Positions 1-8,977 of a stretch of DNA of 64,000 bases are shown piece after piece (the first letter of the stretch is position 1; each line of letters starts with the position of its first letter). The DNA is taken from the NCBI RefSeq assembly GCF_003056355.1, contig NZ_PYVW01000009.1, forward strand, positions 62,001 to 126,000. Reading direction: 5' to 3'. The notes below the pieces were generated by a model. It saw only the letters and a program-made list of their open reading frames with translations, did no database searches and was not told where the DNA came from. This DNA comes from Devosia naphthalenivorans (GTDB lineage: Bacteria > Pseudomonadota > Alphaproteobacteria > Rhizobiales > Devosiaceae). The translations under genes and the position numbers were made by a program.

Positions 1-443
1 CCGTGGTGACGCGCGTTGGACCAGTCAACCTCCCGCCCGTACTCGTAGTTGACGCCCTGGCTCATGGCGATGCCGATGGCGCCTTGCAGGGCCCCTTCCC
101 TTGCACCGGCGGCGGTGCCTGAGCAGTTGATGATGTCCCCGAGGTTCTGCCCGGCGTTGACGCCGGACAGCACGATATCGGCGGGGTGACTGCCGAGAAC
201 ATGGGTCATCCCCGCGACGACGCAATCGGCGGGGGAACCACCGATCACGGCGAAGGTGCGTGCGTCGCGCTGGTCTATCGCAAGCTCGTGGCCGAGGGTG
301 AAGCGGTGCCCTGCCCCGGATTGGTTGCCGTCCGGCGCAACGATCCAGACGTCTTCACTCAGGCTACGCGCGATATCGGCCATGATGGCGATGCCGGGCG
401 CATCCACACCATCATCATTGGTGATGAGGATGCGCAGGCTCAT
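1..443 (-). CDS. surE: 5'/3'-nucleotidase SurE (partial, 3' end outside window)
   Basis: SurE is a metal-dependent phosphatase acting on nucleoside monophosphates. The minus-strand reading frame starts at the ATG at 441-443 and opens with MSLRILITNDDGVDAPGI, which carries the family's N-terminal metal-binding NDDG motif. Downstream it reads IVAPDGNQSGAGH and later GVNAGQNLGD, both typical of SurE. About 147 codons are present and the C-terminus lies beyond base 1. The start codon directly abuts the serS stop, so the two are probably co-transcribed and translationally coupled, an arrangement common in this order. Confidence 0.9.
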   Translation of the reverse strand, partial: MSLRILITNDDGVDAPGIAIMADIARSLSEDVWIVAPDGNQSGAGHRFTLGHELAIDQRDARTFAVIGGSPADCVVAGMTHVLGSHPADIVLSGVNAGQNLGDIINCSGTAAGAREGALQGAIGIAMSQGVNYEYGREVDWSNARHH

Positions 444-1772
444 CTAGCGGCCGCCGATGGATTTCAGGCCACCCATATAGGGCTGCAAGACTGCGGGGAT
501 CGCTACCGAGCCGTCTTCCTGCTGGTAGTTTTCCATCACGGCGATCAGGCAACGGCCAACGGCTGTGCCCGAGCCGTTCAGCGTGTGCACGAAGCGCGGC
601 GGCTGCTTTTCGCCAGACGGACGATAGCGGGCATCCATGCGCCGGGCCTGGAAGTCACCGCAGACCGAGACCGAGGAAATCTCGCGATAGGTATCTTGCC
701 CCGGCAGCCAGACTTCGAGGTCATAAGTCTTTTTGGCGCCGAAACCGATGTCGCCGGTGCAGAGGTTCATCACGCGGTAATGCAGACCCAGCTTCTGCAA
801 GACGGCCTCGGCGCAACCCAGCATGCGCTCGTGTTCGTCCACTGACGTTTCGGGCGTGGTGATGGAAACCATCTCGACCTTGTTGAACTGGTGCTGGCGC
901 AGCATGCCGCGCGTGTCACGCCCGGCAGAGCCGGCCTCCGAGCGGAAACAAGGGGTCAAGGCCGTGAGGCGAAGGGGCAGTTCTTCTTCTGCGAGGATGG
1001 ATTCGCGCACGAAATTGGTGAGCGGTACTTCGGCGGTCGGGATCAGCGCCAAGCGGCTTTCGCCGTGTGGCGTGAAAAACAGATCGTCTTCAAACTTGGG
1101 CAGCTGGTTGGTGCCGAACAGGGCCTCGTCACGTACCAGCAAAGGCGGCTGCACCTCGGTGTAGCCGTGCTCGTTGGTGTGCAGATCGAGCATGAACTGG
1201 CCGAGCGCGCGTTCGAGCCGGGCCACCTGCCCCTTCAGCACCACGAAGCGGCTGCCGGAGAGCTTGGCGGCGGTTTCGAAGTCCATCTGGCCCATGGCTT
1301 CGCCGAGTTCATAGTGTTCTTTCGGAGCGAAGCTGAAGCTGGGCTTGGGTGCACGCGCCTTGGCGGCCGTTTCAGCCGTGCCGTTGCGACCAAAATATTC
1401 GACGTTATCGCGCTCATCGATCCCATCAGGGATATCGTCGAACACCAGGTTTGGGATCACCGAAAGGGCGCTGCGAAGCTCGGCATCAACGGCACGTTCT
1501 TCCGCCTCGCCCTGTGGAATGAATTCCTTGAGCGCTGCAACGTCGGCCATCAACTGCTGTGCCTTGGCCTCGTCCTTCTGGGCTTTGGCCTGGCCAATCT
1601 GCTTGGAGAGCGAATTGCGCTTTTCCTGTGCGTCATTGAGGCGAACGATGATGTCGCGGCGCCGGTCATCGATGGCCAAGAGATCGGAAGCGCGCACGGA
1701 AGCACCCTTGCGCCGGGAAACGGCAGCATCGAAGGCGTCGGCGTTGGCTCGGATCCACTTGATATCGAACAT
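444..1772 (-). CDS. serS: Seryl-tRNA synthetase
   Basis: Cytosolic class II aminoacyl-tRNA synthetase charging tRNA-Ser with serine. The 442-residue product has normal family length. The first ~110 residues form the coiled-coil tRNA-binding arm (for example [19 protein letters not shown]). The catalytic part follows, with the class II motif 2 region [17 protein letters not shown], then [20 protein letters not shown] and the C-terminal motif 3 [12 protein letters not shown]. It starts with ATG at 1770-1772 and runs straight into surE with no gap. The 270-bp leader towards tatC holds two repeat units and presumably the serS promoter. Confidence 0.97.
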   Translation of the reverse strand: MFDIKWIRANADAFDAAVSRRKGASVRASDLLAIDDRRRDIIVRLNDAQEKRNSLSKQIGQAKAQKDEAKAQQLMADVAALKEFIPQGEAEERAVDAELRSALSVIPNLVFDDIPDGIDERDNVEYFGRNGTAETAAKARAPKPSFSFAPKEHYELGEAMGQMDFETAAKLSGSRFVVLKGQVARLERALGQFMLDLHTNEHGYTEVQPPLLVRDEALFGTNQLPKFEDDLFFTPHGESRLALIPTAEVPLTNFVRESILAEEELPLRLTALTPCFRSEAGSAGRDTRGMLRQHQFNKVEMVSITTPETSVDEHERMLGCAEAVLQKLGLHYRVMNLCTGDIGFGAKKTYDLEVWLPGQDTYREISSVSVCGDFQARRMDARYRPSGEKQPPRFVHTLNGSGTAVGRCLIAVMENYQQEDGSVAIPAVLQPYMGGLKSIGGR

Positions 1773-1906
1773 AGGTTGCTACGGGTTGGTGCCCGCCTCT
1801 TGATTGGGGTCTGGATTGTCTAAGGGGCAAGGGGATGGGCCGCAATCCCCAAACTGTCCGTTTGGCTCAGGTGGCAGGGCGGGCGCTGGATGTAGCTGAG
1901 AGATCG

Positions 1907-1944
1907 CCCCCTCACCCTAGCCCTCTCCCCAAAGGGGCGAAGGG
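1907..1944. repeat. Dispersed CCCTCACCCTAGCCCTCTC-type palindromic repeat, copy 1
   Basis: The segment contains CCCTCACCCTAGCCCTCTC followed by a short CCCC-AAA-GGGG stem-loop. A near-identical unit lies at 14589-14625, and a shorter related GC-rich hairpin is at 6472-6498. All three are intergenic. It looks like a REP-type chromosomal repeat; no function can be read from the sequence. Confidence 0.6.
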
Positions 1945-1998
1945 ATTTGTCCGGTGGAAGGTACGGATCGAGTTTCATGCCCGATTGGTGGGACGTGC

Positions 1999-2030
1999 GA
2001 TTCCCCGCGTTCGCGGGAATGACGCAGTGG
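1999..2030. repeat. Dispersed CATTCCCGCG-type palindromic repeat, single unit
   Basis: The unit GATTCCCCGCG-TTCGCGGGAATGACGC matches the arms of the larger paired units at 16066-16141 and 19251-19334. It lies 13 bp downstream of the tatC stop on the minus strand, so it could also act as a transcript-end hairpin. Confidence 0.6.
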
Positions 2031-2042
2031 AAGCCGGCGATG

Positions 2043-2864
2043 CTAGCTGTCGGATGAAGTTCCGGTCAATTCGGCTTCCTGCGCTGCCAAAGCTGCGGCG
2101 CGCTTCTTTTCGACCATCCTTACGGAGACGATGGCCAGCTCGTAGAGCAGGTACATCGGCAGGGCCAGACCGATCTGGGAGATCGGATCGGGCGGCGTGA
2201 TGAAGGCGGCGAAGATCAGGATGCCCACGATCGCGTAGCGCCGGCCCTTCTTGAGCAGGTCGACATGCACCAGATCGATCTGGGCCAGTAGGGTGAGGAT
2301 AACCGGCAGTTGGAAGCAGATGCCGAAGGCCAGGATCAGCAGCATTGCCAGGCCAAGATACTCGCTGACGCTGGTCAGCATCTGAATATCCTCGGTCTGC
2401 ATGCCGGCAAAGAAGTGCAACGCCATGGGCAGGACGACGAAATAGACCAGAGCAGCTCCGGCCATAAAGAAGATAGGCGTCGCGATGAGATACGGGATGA
2501 ACGCCTTGCGCTCGTGCTTGTAGAGGCCCGGCGCCACGAACATGTAGATCTGGCTGGCAACGATCGGGAAGCCAAGGAAGATGGCGCCGAACAGGGCAAC
2601 GTTCAGATAGGTAAAGAACAGTTCCTGCGGCGCAGTGAAGATCAGATTGGCGCCTGGAACCGCCCGCATATAGGGGATCAGCAGCCAATCGTAGATCGTG
2701 CTGGCGAAGATGAAGCAGAAGGCCATGAGCGCCACGATGGCGACCGCGGAATAGATCAGACGCTTGCGCAACTCGATAAGGTGTTCGAGGAGCGGCGCTT
2801 CGCTACCAGCGAGTTCGTCCTCGGCGGCCGCGGACTTGTCTTCGATCTGCTTGGCTTCGGCCAT
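2043..2864 (-). CDS. tatC: Twin-arginine translocase subunit TatC
   Basis: TatC is the polytopic inner-membrane receptor of the Tat pathway, which exports folded proteins with an RR signal. The 273-residue protein shows the conserved N-terminal EAPLLEHLIELRKRLIYS segment before the first membrane helix, a cytoplasmic APGLYKHERKAFIPY motif, and six hydrophobic stretches in all. A charged C-terminal tail follows. It is last in tatA-tatB-tatC and starts 3 bp after tatB, so the three are a single operon. Confidence 0.97.
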   Translation of the reverse strand: MAEAKQIEDKSAAAEDELAGSEAPLLEHLIELRKRLIYSAVAIVALMAFCFIFASTIYDWLLIPYMRAVPGANLIFTAPQELFFTYLNVALFGAIFLGFPIVASQIYMFVAPGLYKHERKAFIPYLIATPIFFMAGAALVYFVVLPMALHFFAGMQTEDIQMLTSVSEYLGLAMLLILAFGICFQLPVILTLLAQIDLVHVDLLKKGRRYAIVGILIFAAFITPPDPISQIGLALPMYLLYELAIVSVRMVEKKRAAALAAQEAELTGTSSDS

Positions 2865-2867
2865 GAC

Positions 2868-3578
2868 TTATTCGTTTCCGGCGTTGTCGCTGGTATCAGG
2901 CTTCGGCTTTGGCTTGCGTGGCGCGCGAGCCTTTGGCGTAGGCGTGGCCGGGGAATCGGCAGGTTCATTTGGAAGCACCTCGGCCTTGGCCGGGGCCTTC
3001 TTGCGGGGCTTTTTGGCCGGTTCATCCATGTTGACCGGCTGTGCCTCGGCAGGAGCCGGCACAGCTTCAAGCGCGGGAAGCTCGGTGGTGACAACTGGGC
3101 GCGTGGGAGACGCCTTGGCCTTGACGGGTTTTTTCACGGCTTTGACCTCCGATGGTGCCGGGGCGTCACCCGCCGGCACAGACGTGGTTGCGGGCGCCGC
3201 GGCCGTCGCAGGCACCGCTGGCTTGGGCTCGGCGATACCGGCCTGCGCCCGGATTTCATCGACGACACTTTCAACCTTCGGATCGGCGGGCTTGATAACG
3301 CCGCTGGGCTTGGGGCCCGTGGGCGTCATCGTATTGAATTCCCGCCGAATTTCTTCGCTGGTCTTCTTCAAGGGCGCGGTGATCGAATTGCGTAGGTTAC
3401 GCACTTCATCGAGACCTGTGGTCTTGTTGATTTCGCGCTGGAAATCGGACCCCATCCGCCTGATCTGACCCACGACCTTGCCCACGCGGTTCATCACCAC
3501 GGGCAGATCCTTAGGACCGATAAAGATCAGCGCGGCGATGCCGATCACCATCATTTCCGTCCAGCCCAAGCCGAGCAT
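2868..3578 (-). CDS. tatB: Sec-independent protein translocase protein TatB
   Basis: TatB forms the substrate-receptor complex with TatC in the inner membrane. The 236-residue product begins MLGLGWTEMMVIGIAALIF, a single membrane helix followed by the conserved GPKDLP hinge and an amphipathic helix (roughly residues 25-60). The rest is a long Pro/Ala/Lys-rich tail, longer than in E. coli but common in alphaproteobacteria. The gene lies between tatA and tatC on the same strand. Confidence 0.95.
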   Translation of the reverse strand: MLGLGWTEMMVIGIAALIFIGPKDLPVVMNRVGKVVGQIRRMGSDFQREINKTTGLDEVRNLRNSITAPLKKTSEEIRREFNTMTPTGPKPSGVIKPADPKVESVVDEIRAQAGIAEPKPAVPATAAAPATTSVPAGDAPAPSEVKAVKKPVKAKASPTRPVVTTELPALEAVPAPAEAQPVNMDEPAKKPRKKAPAKAEVLPNEPADSPATPTPKARAPRKPKPKPDTSDNAGNE

Positions 3579-3618
3579 AGTCTTATTCCTTCAGAGCACG
3601 GGCGTGTGCGGCAGAACG

Positions 3619-3828
3619 TTAGAGAGCGTCTTTCTTTTCAGTCTCGCGCGTCTCGGTCGTGGTAGCGACACGTTCCACAGGACGATCTTCATCGTCCTTC
3701 ATGCCCTTCTGAAAGGCCTTAATGCCGGAGGCAACTTCACCCATCATGCCGGAGATCTTGCCGCGGCCAAACAGCAGGATAACCACGACGGCGACAACGA
3801 GAATGCCCCAAATTCCTGGCGCGTGCAT
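3619..3828 (-). CDS. tatA: Sec-independent protein translocase protein TatA
   Basis: TatA is the pore-forming component of Tat export. The 69-residue product has one N-terminal membrane helix ([20 protein letters not shown]), the FGRGKI hinge and an amphipathic helix containing [14 protein letters not shown], with a short charged tail. Length and layout are normal for TatA. An AGGGAG ribosome-binding site precedes the ATG at 3826-3828. It is the first tat gene here. Confidence 0.95.
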   Translation of the reverse strand: MHAPGIWGILVVAVVVILLFGRGKISGMMGEVASGIKAFQKGMKDDEDRPVERVATTTETRETEKKDAL

Positions 3829-3886
3829 TTTGTTCTCCCTAGTAACTCAGTACGCGTTACACGCGAAATGTAGGTCAGAAATAGGT

Positions 3887-4981
3887 TTAATCGCGCACAA
3901 ACACAAGAACGTGTTCCTCGTTGAGGGTCACGAAGACATCTTGTCCCACGCTGATTGCAGCATTGGCAGGTTGGCGGATGCCGATTGGGGTGTCGAGACC
4001 TTCCACTTTGACCTCGCAGATGTCGATGCCGATGGTGTCGCGCTTGCCGACTATACGGCCCGGTGTGCCGGGGCCGCTTTGGTGGATATGGGCGCCGCCG
4101 GCTGGGCGGATGGCCACGGTGACGGGGGTTCCCTCGGCAATTCCGGGTGCAGAGATCGAGCCAAGAGGGGTTGACGCGCGGCCGGAAACGACGGTGCTGG
4201 GGATTTCGCTCAGTGGTGAAAAGAAGCGGGCGGCGTTGAGGTCGACGGGGTGGCGGTAGATTTCGCTGGCAGTGCCGATCTGGGCGATGCGGCCATGGCG
4301 AAGCAGTGCAACCCGGTCTCCGAGCACCATTGCTTCCTCCGGATCGTGGGTGACGATAAGGCTCGTGACGTGTGTTTCTCTAAGCACGGCAAGGGTTTCC
4401 TCGCGCACCGTCTCACGCAGGCGAGCGTCCAGACTGGAGAAGGGTTCGTCGAGGAGCAGGACGCTGGGGCGAGGGGCGACGCTGCGGGCCAGGGCCAGGC
4501 GTTGCTGCTGGCCGCCGGAGAGCATGTGGGGGTAATCGGCGGCACGATCGGCGAGGCCGACGCGGCGGAGGGCGGCGGTGGCTTGCGCTAAGGCGGCGCT
4601 CCGCCCCAGTCTTTTGACGCCGAAAAGAACGTTCTGCAGGACGGTGAGGTGGGGGAAAAGAGCGAAATCCTGGAACATCAGCCCGATACCACGGCGGTCG
4701 GGCGGCAGCGTTCCGGTGGAGGACGATACAATTTCGCCGTTGATACGAACGGTCCCTGAGTGAACCGGCTGGATGCCGGCGGCAACACGCAAGGCGGTGG
4801 ATTTGCCGGAGCCCGATTCGCCCAGCAGGCAGACGATTTCCCCCGGGCGGAGCGTGAGCGTAAAATCATCGAGAACCACCCTGCCCCCGAGTTGCACCTG
4901 GACGGCATCGAAACCGAGGGTCGCGGCGAAGCTGACGCCGGTGGTGCCGCGCGTGCCCCAATGAATGGGTTCTTCAGTCAT
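3887..4981 (-). CDS. ABC transporter ATP-binding protein, FbpC/PotA-like, orphan
   Basis: This is an importer-type ABC ATPase of 364 residues. Walker A is GESGSGKST, the Q-loop region FQDFALFPHLTV, the signature LSGGQQQRLALARS and Walker B LLLDEPFSSLD, with the switch histidine in IVTHDPEEAM. A C-terminal TOBE-like domain follows, as in iron(III) or polyamine importers. I chose the ATG at 4979-4981, which overlaps the scpB stop; a longer frame upstream reads into scpB. No permease or binding-protein gene is adjacent, so the substrate cannot be named. It interrupts the usual scpB-tatA neighbourhood. Confidence 0.85.
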   Translation of the reverse strand: MTEEPIHWGTRGTTGVSFAATLGFDAVQVQLGGRVVLDDFTLTLRPGEIVCLLGESGSGKSTALRVAAGIQPVHSGTVRINGEIVSSSTGTLPPDRRGIGLMFQDFALFPHLTVLQNVLFGVKRLGRSAALAQATAALRRVGLADRAADYPHMLSGGQQQRLALARSVAPRPSVLLLDEPFSSLDARLRETVREETLAVLRETHVTSLIVTHDPEEAMVLGDRVALLRHGRIAQIGTASEIYRHPVDLNAARFFSPLSEIPSTVVSGRASTPLGSISAPGIAEGTPVTVAIRPAGGAHIHQSGPGTPGRIVGKRDTIGIDICEVKVEGLDTPIGIRQPANAAISVGQDVFVTLNEEHVLVFVRD

Positions 4982-5603
4982 CGGTGTCATCGGGGTCCAG
5001 AGGGTCTTCGTCTTCACGCAGGGCGCCGTAGAAGGGCAGCGGGATCTGCATGGAGGGTGGCAAGCGGCCCGAGAGCAGGCCGGCGCCCTTGAGCTCTTCA
5101 AGACCGGGCAGATCGCTCAGGCTTTCGAGACCGAAATGGTCGAGGAAGGCGTCGGTGGTGCCGTAGGTGACGGGGCGGCCGGGCGTGCGGCGGCGGCCGC
5201 GCATGCGGACCCAGCCGGCTTCCATCAGGAGATCGATGGTGCCCTTGCCGGTGGCGACGCCGCGCACCTCTTCGATCTCGGCGCGGGTGGCGGGCTGGTG
5301 ATAGGCGATGATGGAGAGCGTTTCGAGCGCGGCGCGGGAGAGCGGGCGGGTTTCCTGTTCTTCGCGGCGAAGCAAAAAGCCAAGGTCTTCGGCGGTGCGG
5401 AAGGCCCATTTTTCGCCCCGGCGAACCAGATTGACGCCGCGCCGGGCGTAGCGCTGCTGCAGGGTCTTGAGCAGTTCGTTGGCATTGGCACCCTCCCCCA
5501 GATAGGTCGCCATCTGACTGGCTGCCAGCGGTTCGGCGGAGGCGAACAGGAGGGCTTCGAGGATGCGCAGCTGCCGCTCGGTGACTTCGCTGTGCTCGCT
5601 CAC
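4974..5603 (-). CDS. scpB: Segregation and condensation protein B
   Basis: ScpB is the winged-helix kleisin-binding subunit of the SMC-ScpAB condensin. The 209-residue product has the family's tandem winged-helix pattern: RILEALLFASAEPL near the N-terminus, LETLSIIAYHQPATRAEIEEVRG in the middle and RPVTYGTTDAFLDHFGL towards the end. The C-terminus is acidic. It overlaps scpA by 4 bp (ATGA), so translation is coupled and the partners are made together. Confidence 0.95.
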   Translation of the reverse strand: MSEHSEVTERQLRILEALLFASAEPLAASQMATYLGEGANANELLKTLQQRYARRGVNLVRRGEKWAFRTAEDLGFLLRREEQETRPLSRAALETLSIIAYHQPATRAEIEEVRGVATGKGTIDLLMEAGWVRMRGRRRTPGRPVTYGTTDAFLDHFGLESLSDLPGLEELKGAGLLSGRLPPSMQIPLPFYGALREDEDPLDPDDTDD

Positions 5604-6388
5604 GGCGTTTCGGTCCGACGGCGGCGCATGAACAGGGGGCCGAAGGTTTCAGTCTGGCGCAGGTCGATCTTGCCCTGGCGAACGAGTTCAAGGCTCGAGG
5701 CGAAGCTTGAGGCGCGGACGGTGGCGCGTTCGGTGGGAATGGTGAGATATTCCGCCAGATAGGTATCCATGGGAACCCAGTCGAAACTCTCCCCGATCAG
5801 ACGCTGCAGGATGTCGCGGGCGTCCTGCAGGGACCAGACGGTGCGCTGTAGCGGCGTGTATTCGGTGATCGAGCCGCGTTCGCGCTGGTTGGAATAGGTC
5901 TTGAGCAGATCGTAGAGCGAGGCTTCCCACAGGCTCTTGCGGGCAATCTCGATGGGTTCGGGCATGCCACGGGCATAGACCTGATAGCCAAGGCGTGGCC
6001 GGTTCATCAGCTGGTTGGCCGTATGGCGCATGGCTTCCAGGCGCTTGAGCCTGAACTGCAGCATGGCGGCCAGCATTTCGCCGCTGGGCTCATCGTCGGA
6101 TGGCGCCTTGGGCACCATGAGGCGGCTCTTGAGATAGGCCAGCCAAGCGGCCATCACGAGATAATCGGCAGCAACCTCGATGCGTTTTTCGCGGACGGTG
6201 TCGATGAAGGCCAGGTATTGCTCGGCGAGCGCGAGAACCGAGATGGCGGCAAGATCGACCTTCTGGCGGCGGGCGAGATCGAGCAGCAGATCGAGCGGGC
6301 CTTCATAGCCGCCCACGTCGACATACATGACGTCATCGGCCGCGGGAGGAGCCGGTGTGTCGAACCAGTCGGTTTGCGTATCGGTCAT
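5600..6388 (-). CDS. scpA: Segregation and condensation protein A (kleisin)
   Basis: ScpA is the kleisin bridging the SMC heads in bacterial condensin. The 262-residue product shows the conserved YEGPLDLLLDLARRQKVDL near residue 30, then YLVMAAWLAYLKSRLMVP, both hallmark kleisin segments, and a C-terminal winged-helix region (ERATVRASSFASSLELVRQ). The ATG at 6386-6388 begins MTDTQTDWFDTPAPP. In many Hyphomicrobiales nagZ lies immediately upstream; here only a 154-bp gap separates scpA from the SPOR gene. Confidence 0.95.
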   Translation of the reverse strand: MTDTQTDWFDTPAPPAADDVMYVDVGGYEGPLDLLLDLARRQKVDLAAISVLALAEQYLAFIDTVREKRIEVAADYLVMAAWLAYLKSRLMVPKAPSDDEPSGEMLAAMLQFRLKRLEAMRHTANQLMNRPRLGYQVYARGMPEPIEIARKSLWEASLYDLLKTYSNQRERGSITEYTPLQRTVWSLQDARDILQRLIGESFDWVPMDTYLAEYLTIPTERATVRASSFASSLELVRQGKIDLRQTETFGPLFMRRRRTETP

Positions 6389-6471
6389 GGTTCAGGGCGC
6401 GCTGCGGGAAACTTTCGCGCATCCTTGGATGGTTGGGTTGGCAGCGTCAAGCGTGGTGGGGGCTCTATCGT

Positions 6472-6498
6472 CCCCTCGCCTTCGGGGGCGAGGTGAGG
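6472..6498. repeat. GC-rich hairpin related to the CCCTCACCC repeat
   Basis: CCCCTCGCC-TTCGG-GGGCGAGG forms a strong stem-loop in the 154-bp gap between the SPOR gene and scpA. It resembles the hairpin half of the repeats at 1907 and 14589. It could be a repeat remnant or a transcript-end hairpin for the SPOR gene. Confidence 0.4.
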
Positions 6499-6542
6499 CG
6501 GTGGGTGGCCCGCGCTGGGCGCCCCCACTCCTGATGCCCCAC

Positions 6543-8897
6543 CTACATCGTGAAGCAGTCGCCGCCGGCGGCTTTTACGTTGTTGCACATGGTGCTGGCT
6601 TCCTGCACCGAATTGGCGGGGACGCGAACGCGGTAGAAGATGCCGCGGGAGCCGAGGTCAACGCGTTGGACTTCCATGTTGGCGCCGCCAAAGAGCGGGC
6701 CGAAGCGGGAGACGAGGCGCTGTGCCGTGGTGCGAGCGTCGGCTTCGGTGCGTTGGGAGGCCAGTTGCACATAGGCGGGCGCGTCATTGGAGAGGGCTTC
6801 GACTTCGGTTGCACCGGGAACGGCGACTGAAGCCTGGCCCGCGGGAGCGGTTTCCGTCTGGATGACGGCGTTGACCGGCGAGGTCGGCTCGGCCGAGGCG
6901 AGCGGCTGCGGCCGGAAGGTGGTTGGACGCTGCAGCGGGATGACCGCGGTCTTGCCGGGGAGCGGGTTGCCGGTGGCATCCACGGCGGGAACAGTTGCGC
7001 CGGGCGTTGCGGGCGACGCCGCTGGAGCCGGGGTTTCAGGCGCGGCCGGTGGAATAGCCGCGACAGCGGGAGCCGGCGTCGCAGTGGGGTCCGTTGCCGG
7101 AAGCGCGGCGGGGTCCGCAGCTGGTGCGTTGGCAGCAGGTGGAACGGTCGCGTCCGGGCTTGTGCTGGCCAGGAGTTCCGGGCTTGCGGTTTCGGCGCCG
7201 GGCACGGCTGGAACATTGGGCCGGTCAACGGGCAGGATCGTGCTGCCGGCAAGGCTGTTGTCGCCGCTGACGATGGTGCCATCAGGCCGGACGGTGACCG
7301 TGCGGACCTTGCGATTGGCCAGACCTTCGGCGCTCACGTCCGGCGCGGCTGCGGCCTGTGTAACCTCATTGACGTCGGTCTGGTCGCGAGACAGCAATTG
7401 CTCCTCGGCACCCGGCACAACGCCGTTGATTTCATTGAAGACGATGGACTGGTCGGCGGCCGCGTCGGGTTGCGCCGGTGGCGTTTCCTTGACGGGCGTG
7501 GCGTCGGCCGTCAGCAAAGGCGGCGGGCCATCCTGAGCGCTTCCGCCCAAACCAAGCACCCAATAGAGGCCAAAGCCGGCGGCAAGCAGCAGGGTGACGG
7601 CGATCAACGGCCCGGCCACGGCGCGGCTGAAGCCGATACGGGGCATGGCGAACTGGCGCCGCTCACGCTTGCGGCGGGGTGCGGCCTGGACCGGTTCGGG
7701 GGCATCAACCCAGCCGATTTCTGCGCCGGAAGCCTGGGCGGCGGCCAGAATTGCTTCATCGGCGCTTGAGACGCTACGCGGAGTTGGGGCAGACTGCTTG
7801 GGTAGTTGCGGAGTCGCGAGGCTGCGCGGCGCGGGGCGCTGCTCAGACTCGTCAGGCTGGGGTTCAGGCCGCTCGAAACCGACACGCATGGCACGGCCGA
7901 TCAAGCTCTCGATCTCGTCGATGGGATCAAGGCCGACATTGTCGTCCGAAACGATGGTTTCGCGCGAGGCGGCGGGGGGCGTTTCGATGTCCGGCGTGGG
8001 CGCAGGTTGGGCGGGTGCCCGGGCAAAGCCTGGTTCGACCGGTACGGTCAAGGGCTCAACGCGAGCGGGTTGGGGCGCCCTCGCCTCGGCCGGCCTTGCA
8101 GCCGGCGTGGTGCCAAGGCCAAACACGGGGGGAACCCGGAACTTGTCCTGCTCGGCGCGCGGCGCATCCTGGCGCGGAGCCGGTTGCGGGTTGGACGGGC
8201 GCGGCTGCGGCTGGGCGGAACGTTCCTGCCCGGCTAGGTTCGGCGCCGTGTTGACTGGAGCCCAGCCATCGTTCGGGCTGGGCTGGGGTTGCTCGGGAGC
8301 CTTGTCCGGCGCCGGTGCTGCAGCTTGAACGGGCTTTGGCGCGGACTGGGAGTCCATCGCTAGCTCGGCGGCGATCAGATCGGCGATGCTGTCGTGGCCA
8401 AAATCCTCAGGCGGCTGCTGGGGCGCAGCTGGCTGGACAGTTACTGGTGCGGCGGGCTGCGCTGCCACAGGTGCAGGTGCTGCCACTGGCTGGGCGGGCG
8501 GCACTACGGCCGCTGCGGGCTCGCGCCGCGCGCCGAGATTGAAGGCAAAGGCAAAGGGATCAGCAGGATCGTTCGGCTGGGATGGAGCTTGCGCAGGCTG
8601 AGTTGCAGCAGGCGTGGGCTGTGGCACAGGTTCCTGGCGGACGGGCTCGGCCGCACGCGGCGCGGCGGGTTGCTGCGGTGGCGAAGGAGCCGCCTGCGGA
8701 ATGCGAACAGGTTCGCTCTGGCGGGGCGCAGCCGCATTGGCCGGCTCGCCGGGAATGCGAACGGTAAAGGGCGACTGCTCTGCCGGCTTTGGCGCGGGCG
8801 TATCCTGCGCGTCCTGCGCCATCAGCTTGGCCAGTTCGGCGATCAGATCGTCAGGGGCTTGGGATTGTCCGGCCATTGGCTGCGGTTTCGCTGTCAT
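6543..8897 (-). CDS. SPOR domain-containing membrane protein
   Basis: SPOR domains bind denuded peptidoglycan glycan strands at division sites. The 784-residue product has a long Pro/Ala/Gln-rich cytoplasmic part (about residues 1-420), one membrane helix (GPLIAVTLLLAAGFGLYWVL), a Pro/Ala-rich periplasmic linker, and a C-terminal SPOR-like domain of about 75 residues starting at APAYVQLASQRTEADARTTA and ending in GDCFTM. Its place beside argS and scpA is conserved in Rhizobiales-type genomes. The low-complexity linker is coding, although its GC richness creates long shadow frames. Confidence 0.85.
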   Translation of the reverse strand: MTAKPQPMAGQSQAPDDLIAELAKLMAQDAQDTPAPKPAEQSPFTVRIPGEPANAAAPRQSEPVRIPQAAPSPPQQPAAPRAAEPVRQEPVPQPTPAATQPAQAPSQPNDPADPFAFAFNLGARREPAAAVVPPAQPVAAPAPVAAQPAAPVTVQPAAPQQPPEDFGHDSIADLIAAELAMDSQSAPKPVQAAAPAPDKAPEQPQPSPNDGWAPVNTAPNLAGQERSAQPQPRPSNPQPAPRQDAPRAEQDKFRVPPVFGLGTTPAARPAEARAPQPARVEPLTVPVEPGFARAPAQPAPTPDIETPPAASRETIVSDDNVGLDPIDEIESLIGRAMRVGFERPEPQPDESEQRPAPRSLATPQLPKQSAPTPRSVSSADEAILAAAQASGAEIGWVDAPEPVQAAPRRKRERRQFAMPRIGFSRAVAGPLIAVTLLLAAGFGLYWVLGLGGSAQDGPPPLLTADATPVKETPPAQPDAAADQSIVFNEINGVVPGAEEQLLSRDQTDVNEVTQAAAAPDVSAEGLANRKVRTVTVRPDGTIVSGDNSLAGSTILPVDRPNVPAVPGAETASPELLASTSPDATVPPAANAPAADPAALPATDPTATPAPAVAAIPPAAPETPAPAASPATPGATVPAVDATGNPLPGKTAVIPLQRPTTFRPQPLASAEPTSPVNAVIQTETAPAGQASVAVPGATEVEALSNDAPAYVQLASQRTEADARTTAQRLVSRFGPLFGGANMEVQRVDLGSRGIFYRVRVPANSVQEASTMCNNVKAAGGDCFTM

Positions 8898-8977
8898 AGG
8901 CAGCGCCCTCTAGGTTCCTGCTACAGTGCCCAAAGCTTGAGCATTTTGCGGCGAGTCATCATAGTAATGCGCCCGAA

